Shown here: piece by piece, positions 17,977-28,786 of the stretch
Numbering within the stretch: the first letter of the stretch is position 1
Layout: each line of letters begins with the position of its first letter
Assembly (NCBI RefSeq): GCF_003626695.1
Contig: NZ_RBAH01000001.1
Span: forward strand, 124,001 to 188,000
Direction: 5' to 3'
Source: Paenibacillus ginsengarvi
GTDB taxonomy: Bacteria; Bacillota; Bacilli; Paenibacillales; NBRC-103111
Length of the DNA: 64,000 nt
Position numbers and translations under genes: made by a program
Notes under the pieces: generated by a model
Told to the model about the DNA's origin: nothing
Database searches by the model: none
The model's input: only the letters and a program-made list of their open reading frames with translations

Positions 17977-18028
17977 CCCCACAAAGTGGAGTACAGGCTT
18001 CGATGCATATTCCAAATACTTTGCGGGG
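17977..18028 (+). repeat. Dispersed 52-nt hairpin repeat, copy B
   Basis: CCCCACAAAGTGGAG at the left end and AATACTTTGCGGGG at the right form an inverted repeat; the core reads GGCTTCGATGCATATTCC. The copy is followed by AGCCCCCC, which can pair with the terminal G run, as also seen after copy D near rpsP. It sits in the 190-nt gap between hslV and hslU. Confidence 0.75.
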
Positions 18029-18092
18029 AGCCCCCCGAAATTACGGAACTGCCACACAAGGCCGCTAACCTTGGCGTGACAGCTCCTACATG

Positions 18093-18632
18093 CTATATTT
18101 CTTCCACAATAATATTCCGGTTTGTGAACACGCAAATATCCGCGGCCGTTTCCAGCGACGCTCTGGCGATGTCGCTCGCGGCAAGCTGAGGAGCGAACCG
18201 CTTGAGCGCACGGCCGGCGGCAAGCGCGAAGCTGCCCCCCGAGCCGATGGCGAGGATGCCGTCGTCGGGCTCGATAATTTCTCCGTTGCCCGAAATAAGC
18301 AGCAAACTCTGCGAGTCCATGACGATCATCATCGCTTCCAGCCGGCGCAGCACCCGGTCCGAGCGCCAATCCTTGGCCAACTCCACAGCGGCACGCAGCA
18401 GGTTGCCCTGATGCTCCTCCAGCTTCGCTTCGAACTTCTCAAACAGCGTGATCGCATCGGCGACGGACCCCGCAAAGCCGGCCACGACTTTCCCTCTGTA
18501 CAGCCGGCGCACTTTTTTCGCCTGCGACTTCATGACCATGCTGTTGCCGAACGTCACCTGGCCGTCTCCGGCGATCGCTCCCTTGCCTTCATGCCGGATC
18601 GCAAATATCGTGGTAGCGTGAAACTCGCCCAT
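18093..18632 (-). CDS. hslV: ATP-dependent protease peptidase subunit HslV (ClpQ)
   Basis: HslV is the proteasome-like peptidase of HslVU. The 179-residue protein starts [14 protein letters not shown]; the TT pair at 7-8 aligns with the catalytic Thr1-Thr2 of E. coli HslV, and AGDGQVTFG and [14 protein letters not shown] are conserved core segments. B. subtilis ClpQ has Ser at position 2 and has been proposed to use it as the nucleophile; here residue 2 is Gly, so removal of a five-residue propeptide to expose Thr fits better. A good GGAGGGG SD precedes the ATG. Confidence 0.96.
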   Translation of the reverse strand: MGEFHATTIFAIRHEGKGAIAGDGQVTFGNSMVMKSQAKKVRRLYRGKVVAGFAGSVADAITLFEKFEAKLEEHQGNLLRAAVELAKDWRSDRVLRRLEAMMIVMDSQSLLLISGNGEIIEPDDGILAIGSGGSFALAAGRALKRFAPQLAASDIARASLETAADICVFTNRNIIVEEI

Positions 18633-18681
18633 GCGGACACCCCTCCTTTTCTATGTATATACGTTTACGCGCAACAAAGAA

Positions 18682-18715
18682 GAAACAGCATCAAACTGGC
18701 ATCTGCTGCTGTTTC
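18682..18715 (-). terminator. Weak terminator-like hairpin after trmFO
   Basis: GAAACAGCA and TGCTGTTTC form a 9-bp stem with a 16-nt loop, followed on the minus strand by a T-rich stretch (TTCTTTGTTG). It lies about 80 nt past trmFO, in the gap before hslV where xerC/codV would be expected. Confidence 0.35.
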
Positions 18716-18796
18716 ATGTATGAGTTTTCAGTATGAATGAAGCATCGCCGCCTTGCGAGCTCCGACAAGCACGTTAATCGTAACATAGTACATGTT

Positions 18797-20125
18797 TTAG
18801 CGACAAGTTGAATTGTGTACATTATATGAAAAATTCTGAATTGTTTCAAGAGCACGCTCAGCAAGCAGCTCGTATTTCCGTTTTTTGTCGCGAATTTTTT
18901 GCTCGAGCGGCGGCAGCAGCCCGAAGTTGGCGTTCATCGGCTGAAAATGCTTCGGATCGGCCGACGTAATATAGTGCGCCATACTGCCAAGCGTCGTTTC
19001 CGGCGGCAGCACGATGCAATCTTCGCCCTTCGCCATCCGTCCGGCATTAATCCCGGCGATCAAGCCGGATGCAGCCGACTCCACATAACCTTCAACCCCC
19101 GTCATCTGGCCGGCGAAAAACAGGTTGTCCCTTCCTTTAAACTGATAAGTAGGACGGAGCAGGTTCGGCGAGTTGATGAACGTATTGCGGTGCATGACGC
19201 CGTAACGGACGAATTCCGCATTCTCCAGTCCCGGAATAAGCGAGAACACGCGCTTCTGCTCGCCCCACTTCAGATGAGTCTGAAAACCGACAAGATTGTA
19301 CAGCGTGCCCGCCGCGTTGTCCTGGCGCAGCTGTACGACGGCATACGGCAGCTTGCCGGTATGCGGATTGACCAAGCCTACCGGCTTCATCGGCCCGAAC
19401 AGCGCCGTTTGCTTGCCTCTTTTGGACATGACTTCGATCGGCATGCAGCCCTCGAAGTATATCTCCTTTTCGAACTCCTTGACCGGGGCCGTTTCCGCCG
19501 TGATGAGCGCTTCGTGAAAAAGTTCGAACTCCTCTTCAGTCATCGGGCAGTTCAAGTAGGCGGCTTCCCCTTTATCGTACCGGGACGCCAAATATACCCG
19601 GTTCATATCGATCGAATCCTTCTCTACGATCGGAGCAGCAGCGTCATAGAAATACAAATATTCCTCGCCGGTAAGCTTCCGCAGCATGTCCGACAGTGCC
19701 GGAGAAGTCAAGGGACCGGTTGCGACAACCGTAATTCCTTCGGGCAGCTCGGTCAATTCTTCGTTGACAACTTCGATAAGCGGATGATTCCGCAGCGTAT
19801 CGGTTATTTCTCCCGAAAAACCGTCGCGGTCCACTGCCAGCGCCCCGCCTGCGGGCACCGCGTGTTTGTCCGCGCTGCGCATAATGAGCGAGTTCATCCG
19901 CCGCATTTCTTCCTTCAGCACGCCTACCGCGTTCGTCAAACCGTTCGCCCGCAGCGAATTGCTGCATACGAGCTCGGCGAATTTGTCGGAAATATGGGCC
20001 GGCGTTTTACGCACCGGCCGCATCTCGTACAGCACGACCGGCACGCCTTGACTGGCGATTTGAAAAGCCGCCTCGCTGCCGGCCAGTCCTGCGCCGATCA
20101 CTGTCACTTTGCTTGCACTACTCAA
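18797..20125 (-). CDS. trmFO: tRNA (uracil-5)-methyltransferase TrmFO, folate-dependent
   Basis: TrmFO makes m5U54 in tRNA using methylene-tetrahydrofolate and FAD. The 442-residue protein has an N-terminal dinucleotide-binding motif ([16 protein letters not shown] near 9-24), the [20 protein letters not shown] segment near 34-53, [15 protein letters not shown] near 55-69, and the C-terminal [19 protein letters not shown] segment near 353. It lies between topA and hslV as gid does in B. subtilis. Confidence 0.97.
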   Translation of the reverse strand: MSSASKVTVIGAGLAGSEAAFQIASQGVPVVLYEMRPVRKTPAHISDKFAELVCSNSLRANGLTNAVGVLKEEMRRMNSLIMRSADKHAVPAGGALAVDRDGFSGEITDTLRNHPLIEVVNEELTELPEGITVVATGPLTSPALSDMLRKLTGEEYLYFYDAAAPIVEKDSIDMNRVYLASRYDKGEAAYLNCPMTEEEFELFHEALITAETAPVKEFEKEIYFEGCMPIEVMSKRGKQTALFGPMKPVGLVNPHTGKLPYAVVQLRQDNAAGTLYNLVGFQTHLKWGEQKRVFSLIPGLENAEFVRYGVMHRNTFINSPNLLRPTYQFKGRDNLFFAGQMTGVEGYVESAASGLIAGINAGRMAKGEDCIVLPPETTLGSMAHYITSADPKHFQPMNANFGLLPPLEQKIRDKKRKYELLAERALETIQNFSYNVHNSTCR

Positions 20126-20207
20126 ATACGTCTACCTCCCGCTTGGCTATAGCCCGCAGCTTCGCCTGACGCAGCCCGCTGCTGTCTTGGCGCGCCAGGC
20201 ATAGGGC

Positions 20208-22319
20208 TTAATAATCGGCTTCGCCTTCGCCCTCGGCGTCCGCCTGCTGGTATTCTTCCTTGTGGCCGCATTCCGTACATTGCAGGAAATGGCCGGCCTT
20301 CGTATTTTTCTCGACCAGCATCGTCTCGCAGTTCGGACACGCTTTGCCGGACGGTTTATCCCAAGAGACGTAATCGCACTCCGGATACCGGTCGCAGCCG
20401 AAGAAGATGCGCCCTTTTTTGCTCCGCCGCTCGACGACATGGCCTTCCTTGCACTTCGGACAAGTGACGCCGATTTCCTTGACGATCGGCTTCGCATTGC
20501 GGCATTCCGGGAAACCGGAGCAGGCGAGAAACTTCCCGAACCGGCCCATCTTGATCACCATATGCCGGCCGCATTTTTCGCACAAAATATCGGTCACTTC
20601 ATCCTGGATTTCAACTTCCTTCATTTCTTCCTCGGCCACTTCGAGCCGCTTTTCGAACGTCGAATAAAATTCATCGAGCACTTTGACCCAGTCGACCTTG
20701 CCCTCTTCGACGAAGTCCAGCTCTTCCTCCATATGGGCCGTAAACTCCACGTTCAAAATTTCCGGGAAAAACTCGGCCATAAGCTGGATGACCAGATCGC
20801 CAAGCTCCGTAGGGACGAACTTTTTCTCTTCCATCGCCACGTAGCCGCGCTTCTGGATCGTCTCCAGCGTAGGAGCGTACGTACTTGGCCGGCCGATCCC
20901 CATTTCCTCAAGCACGCGCACGAGTCGGGCTTCCGAATAACGCGGAGGCGGCTGGGTGAAATGCTGCTTCGGCTCGATGGCGCGATTATCCAGCTCATCG
21001 CCTTGTACGAGCATCGGCAAAAACTTGTCGTCCTCGGTTGTGCCGTCGTCGTTGCCTTCCACATACACCTTCATGAAGCCTGGAAACTTCACTTTGGAGC
21101 CGACGGCGCGGAATAACGTATCCCCCGCCTGAATGTCGACCGTCATCGTATCGAGAACCGCCGATGCCATCTGGCTCGCGACGAACCGCTCCCATACGAG
21201 CTTGTATAACCGATGCTGATCCCTGCTCAAAAACGGCTTCAGCTCATCTGGGGTTTTCACTACCGCAGTCGGCCGGATGCCTTCGTGGGCGTCCTGGGCG
21301 TTGGCATTTTTTTTCAAATAAACGCGGGGCGTCTCCGGATAATACTCGGCTCCGTACGATGCGAATATATACTCCTTGGCCTCTTCCTGGGCGACCGGGG
21401 AAATCCGGGTAGAGTCGGTACGCATGTACGTAATGAGACCAACCGTTCCTTCCTTGCCGAGGTCGATCCCTTCGTACAGCTGCTGGGCGATCTGCATCGT
21501 TTTCGCCGCCCGGAAATTCAGCTTGCGCGCCGCTTCCTGCTGCAAGGAGCTCGTAATGAACGGAGGCGCCGGATTGCGCTGCCGCTCCTTCTCCCTTACT
21601 TCGTTTACAACAAACTTCTCCGAACCGATCCGCTCCAAGATGTCTTGAACGTCAGCCTCGCGATGCAGCTCGAGCTTCTCCCCGCCCGCTCCATAAAACT
21701 TGGCGTCGAATTCGGTCCCTTTGACGGCCAGCTTTGCCGTAATCGACCAATACTCCTCCGGTACGAACGCGCGAATCTCGTTCTCGCGGTCAATAACGAG
21801 CTTTACGGCTACGGATTGAACCCGGCCGGCCGATAACCCCTTCTTGACCTTCTTCCACAGCAGCGGGCTAATTTTGTAGCCGACAAGACGATCCAAAATG
21901 CGGCGCGCCTGCTGCGCGTTGACCAAATCCATATCGATTGGCCGCGGCTGCTTGAAAGCGTCCTTAACGGCCTGCTTCGTAATCTCGTTAAACACAACCC
22001 GGCAAGGCTCCTTCTCGCTCAGCTCGAGGTAATGCGCCAAATGCCACGCAATCGCCTCGCCTTCGCGATCGGGGTCAGCCGCAAGATACACGTTTTTCAC
22101 TTTGCGGCTCGCATCCTTCAGTTCCTTCAAAACGGCTCCTTTGCCGCGAATCGTTATATATTTCGGTTCAAAATGGTTTTCGACCTCCACGCCCATTTGG
22201 CTCTTCGGAAGATCGCGTATATGTCCCATGGACGCTTTGACAATAAATTTACTGCCCAAATATTTGCCGATCGTTTTCGCTTTTGCCGGTGACTCCACAA
22301 TGACTAAAGAATCCGCCAT
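20208..22319 (-). CDS. topA: DNA topoisomerase I
   Basis: Type IA topoisomerase, 703 residues, relaxing negative supercoils. The N-terminal Toprim domain starts [18 protein letters not shown] and contains [13 protein letters not shown] near 80. The catalytic Tyr is in [14 protein letters not shown] near residue 300. Three C-terminal zinc-ribbon units follow: CEKCGRHMV with [16 protein letters not shown] with [16 protein letters not shown] with CTEC. Domain order and length match Bacillus TopA. It lies between dprA and trmFO. Confidence 0.98.
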   Translation of the reverse strand: MADSLVIVESPAKAKTIGKYLGSKFIVKASMGHIRDLPKSQMGVEVENHFEPKYITIRGKGAVLKELKDASRKVKNVYLAADPDREGEAIAWHLAHYLELSEKEPCRVVFNEITKQAVKDAFKQPRPIDMDLVNAQQARRILDRLVGYKISPLLWKKVKKGLSAGRVQSVAVKLVIDRENEIRAFVPEEYWSITAKLAVKGTEFDAKFYGAGGEKLELHREADVQDILERIGSEKFVVNEVREKERQRNPAPPFITSSLQQEAARKLNFRAAKTMQIAQQLYEGIDLGKEGTVGLITYMRTDSTRISPVAQEEAKEYIFASYGAEYYPETPRVYLKKNANAQDAHEGIRPTAVVKTPDELKPFLSRDQHRLYKLVWERFVASQMASAVLDTMTVDIQAGDTLFRAVGSKVKFPGFMKVYVEGNDDGTTEDDKFLPMLVQGDELDNRAIEPKQHFTQPPPRYSEARLVRVLEEMGIGRPSTYAPTLETIQKRGYVAMEEKKFVPTELGDLVIQLMAEFFPEILNVEFTAHMEEELDFVEEGKVDWVKVLDEFYSTFEKRLEVAEEEMKEVEIQDEVTDILCEKCGRHMVIKMGRFGKFLACSGFPECRNAKPIVKEIGVTCPKCKEGHVVERRSKKGRIFFGCDRYPECDYVSWDKPSGKACPNCETMLVEKNTKAGHFLQCTECGHKEEYQQADAEGEGEADY

Positions 22320-22387
22320 AGACTCGCCGTCCTCCTTCCATCGTTCCTCTTCCTTGTATTCCTATGGTTAAGCCGCTCGTACGGACA

Positions 22388-23488
22388 CTACAAACGTATA
22401 TAGGCCGAACCAGGTAAAGGCTCAATCTTTTTTTTCAAAATTAAATTTAACAGAACTGAATGCAAATGTCCAAATTCTATACCGGAGAGGATGAGCAATT
22501 CGTCAAAAGTAATCGGAACGGCGGACAGCAGCTCCAGCAATTTTCGCTCGTCCGCAGACGCCTCCACGCCATCCTGGGCGGTATCCGCCCGACTTCCAGG
22601 CACGTCTTTTGTCGAATAACGCCGGTATTCTTCCATAATATCTTCGGCACAAGTTACGAGTTTGGCTCCTTGCCGGATCAGGTCGAGCGTACCGGAGCTT
22701 TGCGAGGAAGTAATCGGCCCGGGCACGGCAAATACGTCCCTCGACTGCTCCAGCGCCTGATCCGCCGTGATGAGCGACCCGCTTCGGCTGGCCGCCTCCA
22801 CGACGACCGTTCCCAGACTGAGGCCGGATATGATCCGGTTGCGCTGCGGAAACAGGCCGGGCTTCGGCTCCGTGCCGAGCGGGTATTCACTAACGATAAC
22901 CCCTTTCTGTGTTATATCCGCATACAGGGAAGCGTTTTCAATCGGATACACGCGATCCGGCCCGCAGCCTAGCACAGCCGCCGTGCCGCCCTCACCCTCG
23001 AGCGCACCGCGATGGGCGCTGCTGTCGATGCCTCTGGCGAGCCCGCTTGCGACGCATATTCCGCCGTACGATAGATCTCTCGCCAGTTCGAAGGCGATTT
23101 TCCGGCCGTATGCTGTCGGCGAACGGGTACCGACCATGGCGATGCACGGACGCGTCAATACGCTCAAGTCGCCGCGATAATACAGAACCCACGGCGGCTG
23201 GGCAATCTCGCGAAGCAGAGGCGGGTAGTCCGGGTCCGCTTCGGTCACGAAAGAGACGCGATTCCTAACGTACGTTTCCAGCCGGCTTTCGATAAATGCC
23301 GGAGTCAGTTTGCCGCAGATCGCCGCAGCCGCATTCGGTTTGACGCCAAAAGCGACAAGATCCGCCGGCTCCGCATCTAAAAGTCCGGAGATCGCTCCGG
23401 AAACACCGGAGACGAGCCGCTCGATCGTTCTCCAGCCCACTCCTGCAAGTTCGTGCAATCCAAATAATACATTACGGTCATTTATCAA
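22388..23488 (-). CDS. dprA: DNA processing protein DprA
   Basis: DprA loads RecA on single-stranded DNA taken up during transformation. From the chosen start it has about 366 residues. The Rossmann-like core is clear: MVGTRSPTAYGRKIAFEL, ASGLARGIDSSAHRGAL, GCGPDRVYPIEN, SEYPLGTEPKPGLFPQRNRI and GSLITADQALEQSRDVFAVP. A DprA-type winged helix closes the protein. The start is set to a TTG at 23488 preceded by AAAGGAG at 8 nt; the ATG at 23530 lacks an SD and adds 14 unconserved residues. Confidence 0.93.
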   Translation of the reverse strand: MINDRNVLFGLHELAGVGWRTIERLVSGVSGAISGLLDAEPADLVAFGVKPNAAAAICGKLTPAFIESRLETYVRNRVSFVTEADPDYPPLLREIAQPPWVLYYRGDLSVLTRPCIAMVGTRSPTAYGRKIAFELARDLSYGGICVASGLARGIDSSAHRGALEGEGGTAAVLGCGPDRVYPIENASLYADITQKGVIVSEYPLGTEPKPGLFPQRNRIISGLSLGTVVVEAASRSGSLITADQALEQSRDVFAVPGPITSSQSSGTLDLIRQGAKLVTCAEDIMEEYRRYSTKDVPGSRADTAQDGVEASADERKLLELLSAVPITFDELLILSGIEFGHLHSVLLNLILKKKIEPLPGSAYIRL

Positions 23489-23543
23489 GTAAAGGTCTCC
23501 TTTGCAAAAAAATTTGCCGGGCTTGTCCATTCGGACTATTTAA

Positions 23544-23585
23544 ACAAAAAACCTTCCGTACCCGGGTAGCGGGATGCGGAAGGTT
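23544..23585 (-). terminator. Rho-independent terminator after sucD
   Basis: The 9-bp outer stem AACCTTCCG / CGGAAGGTT encloses a GC-rich inner part (CCCGCTACCCGGG) and is followed on the minus strand by TTTTTTG. It ends sucCD transcription just before dprA. Confidence 0.92.
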
Positions 23586-23604
23586 GCTTACCTTCAAAAC
23601 GTTT

Positions 23605-24537
23605 TTATTTTTTAACGATGCATTTGTCTAGCATGCCTTTTTCTTCGAGCACGCTGACAAGCGTAGAGCCCATTTCGGACGGAGTCGGAGCGACTTTCAC
23701 GCCGCAAGCTTCCAGCGTCGCCACTTTTTCCGCTGCCGTGCCTTTGCCGCCGGAAATGATTGCGCCGGCATGTCCCATCCGTTTTCCCGGAGGGGCCGTT
23801 TGACCGCCGATGAAGCCTACTACCGGCTTCGTCATGTTGGCTTTGATCCACTCGGCCGCTTCTTCTTCTGCCGTGCCGCCGATTTCGCCGATCATGATGA
23901 CCGCATACGTGTTCGGATCTTCGTTAAACAGCTTGAGGATATCGATGAACTCCGAGCCTTTAACCGGGTCGCCGCCGATACCTACTGCCGTCGATTGGCC
24001 GATGCCGCGAGTCGTCAGCTGGTGAACCGCTTCGTACGTCAGCGTGCCGCTGCGGGATACTACGCCGACATGACCAGGCAGATGAATGTAGCCCGGCATA
24101 ATGCCGATTTTGCACTCGCCCGGCGTAATGACGCCCGGACAGTTAGGGCCGATCAGGCGGGTTTTCTTGCCTTCCATGTAACGGCTCACGCGAACCATGT
24201 CGAGAACTGGAATGCCTTCCGTAATACAAATGGCCAGATCCATTTCAGCGTCGACCGCTTCCAGAATCGAATCCGCGGCAAAAGCCGGGGGAACGAAAAT
24301 GAGCGATACCGTTGCGCCGGTTGCTTTTTTCGCTTCGATAACCGTGTTGTAAACCGGGAGCTTGACGGTTGTGCCGTTTTCCAGCGCAAACTCAACTTCC
24401 GTGCCGCCTTTGCCCGGGGTTACGCCGCCAACGAACTGGGAGCCGTATTCCAGGCCGCCTTTCGTATGGAAAGTGCCCTGCGATCCGGTGATGCCTTGCG
24501 TAATAATTTTTGTATTTTTATCGATCAAAATGCTCAT
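23605..24537 (-). CDS. sucD: Succinate-CoA ligase, alpha subunit
   Basis: The alpha subunit binds CoA and carries the phospho-histidine in the TCA-cycle interconversion of succinyl-CoA and succinate. The 310-residue protein has [18 protein letters not shown] near 15-32 (CoA binding), [20 protein letters not shown] near 126, the Rossmann-like [11 protein letters not shown] and the active-site His in [15 protein letters not shown] near 250. The start codon is 21 nt after the sucC stop. Confidence 0.98.
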   Translation of the reverse strand: MSILIDKNTKIITQGITGSQGTFHTKGGLEYGSQFVGGVTPGKGGTEVEFALENGTTVKLPVYNTVIEAKKATGATVSLIFVPPAFAADSILEAVDAEMDLAICITEGIPVLDMVRVSRYMEGKKTRLIGPNCPGVITPGECKIGIMPGYIHLPGHVGVVSRSGTLTYEAVHQLTTRGIGQSTAVGIGGDPVKGSEFIDILKLFNEDPNTYAVIMIGEIGGTAEEEAAEWIKANMTKPVVGFIGGQTAPPGKRMGHAGAIISGGKGTAAEKVATLEACGVKVAPTPSEMGSTLVSVLEEKGMLDKCIVKK

Positions 24538-24558
24538 CGAATGTCATCTCCTCTCGAA

Positions 24559-25719
<1,161 letters not shown>

Positions 25720-25830
25720 TGACCGAATCCTCCTATCGAACTGTCTTGGGTGATGTTGTATACAAAAAAGGGCATAATGCCCGCTACCCACAAGGCGAAC
25801 TGTAACGCTCGCGGTTAACCCAAAAATGCC
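25720..25830 (-). promoter_or_regulatory. sucCD leader with possible transcription attenuator
   Basis: About 110 nt lie between the predicted transcription start and the sucC ATG. Inside the leader at 25764-25782 is GGGCATTATGCCC followed by six T on the minus strand, a small intrinsic terminator. The first transcribed bases include AAGGCAT, which can pair with the ATGCCCTT of the terminator's 3' arm, so an alternative antiterminator fold is possible. A further hairpin (GCGA...TCGC) lies between. What would control the switch is not visible. Confidence 0.45.
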
Positions 25831-25836
25831 TTATTT

Positions 25837-25845
25837 ATTGTACCA
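25837..25845 (-). promoter_or_regulatory. Extended -10 promoter of sucCD
   Basis: The minus strand reads TGGTACAAT, an extended -10 element (TG-N-TACAAT) with no convincing -35. Transcription would begin near 25830, giving the leader described separately. Confidence 0.6.
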
Positions 25846-25946
25846 CGTTTTTTCGACACATTCCTGAAATTTTTGTGAACAATATGTATTTGTATGGTTA
25901 TGGACGGTAAAAAGACAAAGCTTTCTTCCCACGCTCACATAGAAAT

Positions 25947-25977
25947 AGCGCAGGCTTTCTTCCGGAAAGCTTGCGCT
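25947..25977 (-). terminator. Hairpin after the zinc-ribbon gene
   Basis: AGCGCAAGCTTT and AAAGCCTGCGCT form a 12-bp stem with one mismatch on the minus strand, loop CCGGAAG, then a short AT-rich stretch (ATTTCTATG). It lies 30 nt past the zinc-ribbon stop and upstream of the sucC promoter. The poly-T tract is poor, so the call is moderate. Confidence 0.45.
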
Positions 25978-26005
25978 AAACGCACAAGATACGAATCGGC
26001 GGCGG

Positions 26006-26257
26006 TTACTGCATCGGATCGACGCGCGGCTCCCGCTCGGCCTGTTTGACGTATCGCATCTCATTGCCGATAAAGCCGCATACAAGGCATCCGATCATCG
26101 GCTCGGGAATTTCCTCCGTAACAGACTCGGACATTTGCGTAATCGTTCCGCTTACCGCCTCTTTCATAAACGACTGCGACGAGGTCGACATGATGCGGAA
26201 TTTGGTCCGGTTCGACCGGCAGTTTGGGCAGAAATACGGTTTATCCTGCATGTGCAT
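26006..26257 (-). CDS. Small zinc-ribbon protein of unknown function
   Basis: An 83-residue protein with two CxxC knuckles, CPNC at 10-13 and CLVC at 57-60, separated by a Ser/Thr/Glu-rich stretch, the layout of a four-Cys zinc ribbon. The rest is charged and hydrophilic with no membrane segment. It is divergent from comM and upstream of sucCD with its own hairpin behind it. It is not recognised as a named family; nucleic-acid or protein binding is only an inference from the ribbon. Confidence 0.7.
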   Translation of the reverse strand: MHMQDKPYFCPNCRSNRTKFRIMSTSSQSFMKEAVSGTITQMSESVTEEIPEPMIGCLVCGFIGNEMRYVKQAEREPRVDPMQ

Positions 26258-26494
26258 TCACCTCTTTCGTTACCAGTATCTCCACTTGCAGCCATATTAT
26301 TAGCGCTGGGATCAACCTGAGAGTCTTGGCGCGGCTGTAAGATATCATTTCGCGGCGGAAGGATATTGCGCAGCCGGCGACGAATATAAGATTTCAGAAA
26401 ATATGGAAGCACCAATTTTCGCGTACACTTGCCCGCCCAATCGATTGAACGGCGCCCGGCGGGCCTATTCCGACGAAAAGAGGTGCTTTTTGGC

Positions 26495-28042
26495 ATGTAT
26501 TTTAAAATGAACGGCGCGTGTCTGCAAGGCATCGACGGTACGATCGTAGACGTCGAAATCGATATTAGCAGCGGATTGCCTTATTTTCAGATCGTCGGCT
26601 TGCCGGACTCTTCAGTGAAAGAATCGACCGAACGCGTACGGTCCGCACTCAAAAACAGCGGGGCCGTATTTCCGCTCGAGCGGATTACGATTAATCTCGC
26701 GCCTGCGGATGTACGCAAGGAAGGCTCCTCCTTCGATCTCGCCATCGCCACAGGCGTGCTCAGTGCCAGCGGTCAACTGAACGTCCCCGGACTAGAGCGG
26801 TGCCTGACGATCGGGGAGCTGTCGCTGGACGGGCGGCTTCGTCCCGTTCGCGGCGTTTTGTCCATGGTAGACGCGGCCAAGCGCCGAGGCTTGTCGAACG
26901 TTCTGCTGCCGGCGGAAAACGTCCGGGAGGCGATGCTTATCGAAGGGATGCGAATCGTCGGGATCGGCGCCGTCAAGGAGCTGATGGAGCTTAGCGGAAC
27001 CGATCCTTTTCAGGAAATCGCTCCGTCACAAGGAGTCGGCCGCACGCCGTTGCTGTCGGATAATGACGAAATATTTATGGAGGATTTTGTCGACGTGTTC
27101 GGCCAATACCAGGCTAAACGCGCGTTAACGATTGCCGCCGCAGGGTTTCACAATCTGATCTTTATCGGACCGCCCGGCTCGGGCAAAACGATGCTCATCC
27201 GCCGCCTGCCCTCCATCCTGCCCGCTCTGACCGACGAAGAATCGCTCGAGGTGACGAAGGTGTACAGCGCCGCCGGACTCATCACGGATCGAACAAAGCT
27301 GATTCGGCACCGGCCGTTCCGCAATCCCCATCATACGGTGTCAATGGGCGGCCTTGTCGGCGCCGGCAGTTACCCGAAGCCGGGCGAGGTCAGTCTGGCC
27401 CACCGCGGCGTTTTGTTTCTGGACGAGCTGCCGGAATTTCCGCGCAGCGTGCTCGAAGTACTGCGTCAGCCGATCGAGGACCGCCGGGTGACGATCGGCA
27501 GGGCGAGAGCCGTGTTCACGTTTCCTACCCATTTCATGCTCGCAGCTTCGATGAATCCGTGTCCGTGCGGCTTTTACGGCTTCCCTACGGCAGCAACTGC
27601 ATGTTCATGTTCCCCGCTCAAAGTACAGCAGTATCGTTCCCGCATATCGGGACCGCTGCTGGAGCGGATCGATCTGCATGTCGAAGTGCCGCGCATAGAA
27701 TACGATGCGATCAAACATGCCGCAGGAGGCGGCGACAGTTCTTTCGATCTGCGCGCCCGAGTCGGCAAGGCGCTGGAGCGCCAAGCGCTCCGGTATGCCG
27801 GTACCCCGGTCCGCTTTAACGGCGAGCTGACCGGACGGAAACTCCGCGAGCACTGCCAGCTTCCTCCCGAAGGGGATAAGCTGCTCGCAAGCTCATTTGA
27901 AGCGATGGGACTGAGCGTGCGCTCCCATGACCGCATCCTCAAAATCGCCCGCACAATAGCCGATCTGGCGGGGAGCGAGGCGATTCAAACCGAGCATTTG
28001 GCAGAGGCGCTGCAGTACCGCACCCTGGACCGGAACCGTTAG
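26495..28042 (+). CDS. comM: ComM/YifB-type magnesium-chelatase-like AAA+ ATPase
   Basis: ComM is a hexameric helicase that promotes branch migration during transformation. The 515-residue protein has an N-terminal Lon-protease-like fold (VDVEIDISSGLPYFQIVGLP, DSSVKESTERVRSAL), Walker A GPPGSGKT at 225-232, Walker B GVLFLDELPEFPRSVLEVLR near 305, and a C-terminal domain ending with AEALQYRTLDR. A CxCG...C region at about 350-370 is typical of the family. The start is the ATG after AAAAGAGGTG; upstream in-frame residues overlap no known motif. It is plus-strand, inserted in a minus-strand block; dprA nearby is also a transformation gene. Confidence 0.93.
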   Translation: MYFKMNGACLQGIDGTIVDVEIDISSGLPYFQIVGLPDSSVKESTERVRSALKNSGAVFPLERITINLAPADVRKEGSSFDLAIATGVLSASGQLNVPGLERCLTIGELSLDGRLRPVRGVLSMVDAAKRRGLSNVLLPAENVREAMLIEGMRIVGIGAVKELMELSGTDPFQEIAPSQGVGRTPLLSDNDEIFMEDFVDVFGQYQAKRALTIAAAGFHNLIFIGPPGSGKTMLIRRLPSILPALTDEESLEVTKVYSAAGLITDRTKLIRHRPFRNPHHTVSMGGLVGAGSYPKPGEVSLAHRGVLFLDELPEFPRSVLEVLRQPIEDRRVTIGRARAVFTFPTHFMLAASMNPCPCGFYGFPTAATACSCSPLKVQQYRSRISGPLLERIDLHVEVPRIEYDAIKHAAGGGDSSFDLRARVGKALERQALRYAGTPVRFNGELTGRKLREHCQLPPEGDKLLASSFEAMGLSVRSHDRILKIARTIADLAGSEAIQTEHLAEALQYRTLDRNR

Positions 28043-28128
28043 ACCTCTTCCGGTGTTTACCGCAGCTCCAAGTTGCGTACAATAAGCTAGCCGCGGCGTA
28101 ATTTTATAAGGAAATGATGGAGGTTACG

Positions 28129-28317
28129 ATGCTAGATAATCTGGAAAGCAATTACGACTGCGCGAGTGCAGGAGACGATCTTCACCGGCTGCTGCAGGAA
28201 GCGGAACAGCTAAGCTCCAGCATTGGCGGATCGAAGGAAGATGAAGAGCGGATGAACCGCATCGAAAATCAGATTCGGTTTATTCGCAACAAATGCTCCA
28301 TTCCCGGAAACAGCTAA
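28129..28317 (+). CDS. Small hypothetical protein after comM
   Basis: A 62-residue acidic, helical protein (start MLDNLESNYD; middle LHRLLQEAEQLSSSIGG; end IRNKCSIPGNS). The ATG at 28129 is 5 nt after GGAGG; an earlier in-frame ATG at 28114 has a poorly placed SD. It lacks membrane segments and known motifs. The good SD, downstream terminator and lack of overlap support a real gene, probably read with comM or on its own. Function unknown. Confidence 0.6.
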   Translation: MLDNLESNYDCASAGDDLHRLLQEAEQLSSSIGGSKEDEERMNRIENQIRFIRNKCSIPGNS

Positions 28318-28333
28318 ATCCCCCGGAAACACG

Positions 28334-28373
28334 AAAATGCCGCCCGGACTACATCGGTCCAGACGGCATTTTT
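28334..28373. terminator. Bidirectional terminator between converging genes
   Basis: AAAATGCCG and CGGCATTTTT form the outer stem with an inner GGAC/GTCC stem. T runs occur on both strands, so it can end the plus-strand small gene and the minus-strand yraN. Confidence 0.88.
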
Positions 28374-28405
28374 GCATGTAAATCGCTTTTCGATCACGCC
28401 TAAAG

Positions 28406-28750
28406 TTAAAACGCATTCTTCAAATGATTTAATTTAAGGAGCTGTCCCTCGGCTGTAAACAGAATGGTAATCACGTCGATTCTCGACTTGCCTGCCGTTG
28501 CCCGGCTTCGATATAAATAATAGGCGGCCGTTTCCCGGACTTTCCTCTGTTTGCGCATATCGACCGATTCCTCCGGACTGCCGAATGTTCCCGTATCGCG
28601 CCTGGAACGCACCTCGACGAATACGGTTACGCCTTCATCATCGGCGATCAAATCCAGCTCGCCGCTCGGACAGCGCCAGTTGCGTTCCTTGATCGTATAC
28701 CCTTCGCCGACTAAATGCCGGGCAGCCGCTTCCTCGCCTTGCCGCCCCAA
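28406..28750 (-). CDS. yraN: YraN (UPF0102) nuclease-like protein, start probably frameshifted
   Basis: UPF0102 proteins have a Holliday-junction-resolvase-like fold. The 114-residue frame contains GELDLIADDEGVTVFVEVRS near 30-49, with the E..D..(E/Q)VK-like active-site pattern. It has only a TTG start in frame, beginning LGRQGEEAAARHLVG. The normal family start appears just upstream but in another frame: an ATG at 28790, overlapping the preceding stop as ATGA, reads MTGSRRPDGR and then goes out of frame at a GGAC triplicate (28760-28772). Deleting one GGAC unit would give MTGSRRPDGRKALGRQGEEA. So this gene is either a shortened TTG-started protein or a frameshift variant. Confidence 0.75.
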   Translation of the reverse strand: MGRQGEEAAARHLVGEGYTIKERNWRCPSGELDLIADDEGVTVFVEVRSRRDTGTFGSPEESVDMRKQRKVRETAAYYLYRSRATAGKSRIDVITILFTAEGQLLKLNHLKNAF

Positions 28751-28786
28751 CGCTTTGCGTCCGTCCGTCCGGCCGCCTTGATCCGG

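Noticed and set aside
26164..26532. 122-codon minus-strand frame between the zinc-ribbon gene and comM
   Set aside because: It covers the zinc-ribbon gene start, the divergent promoter region and the comM start, with an Arg-rich unconserved translation and no SD.
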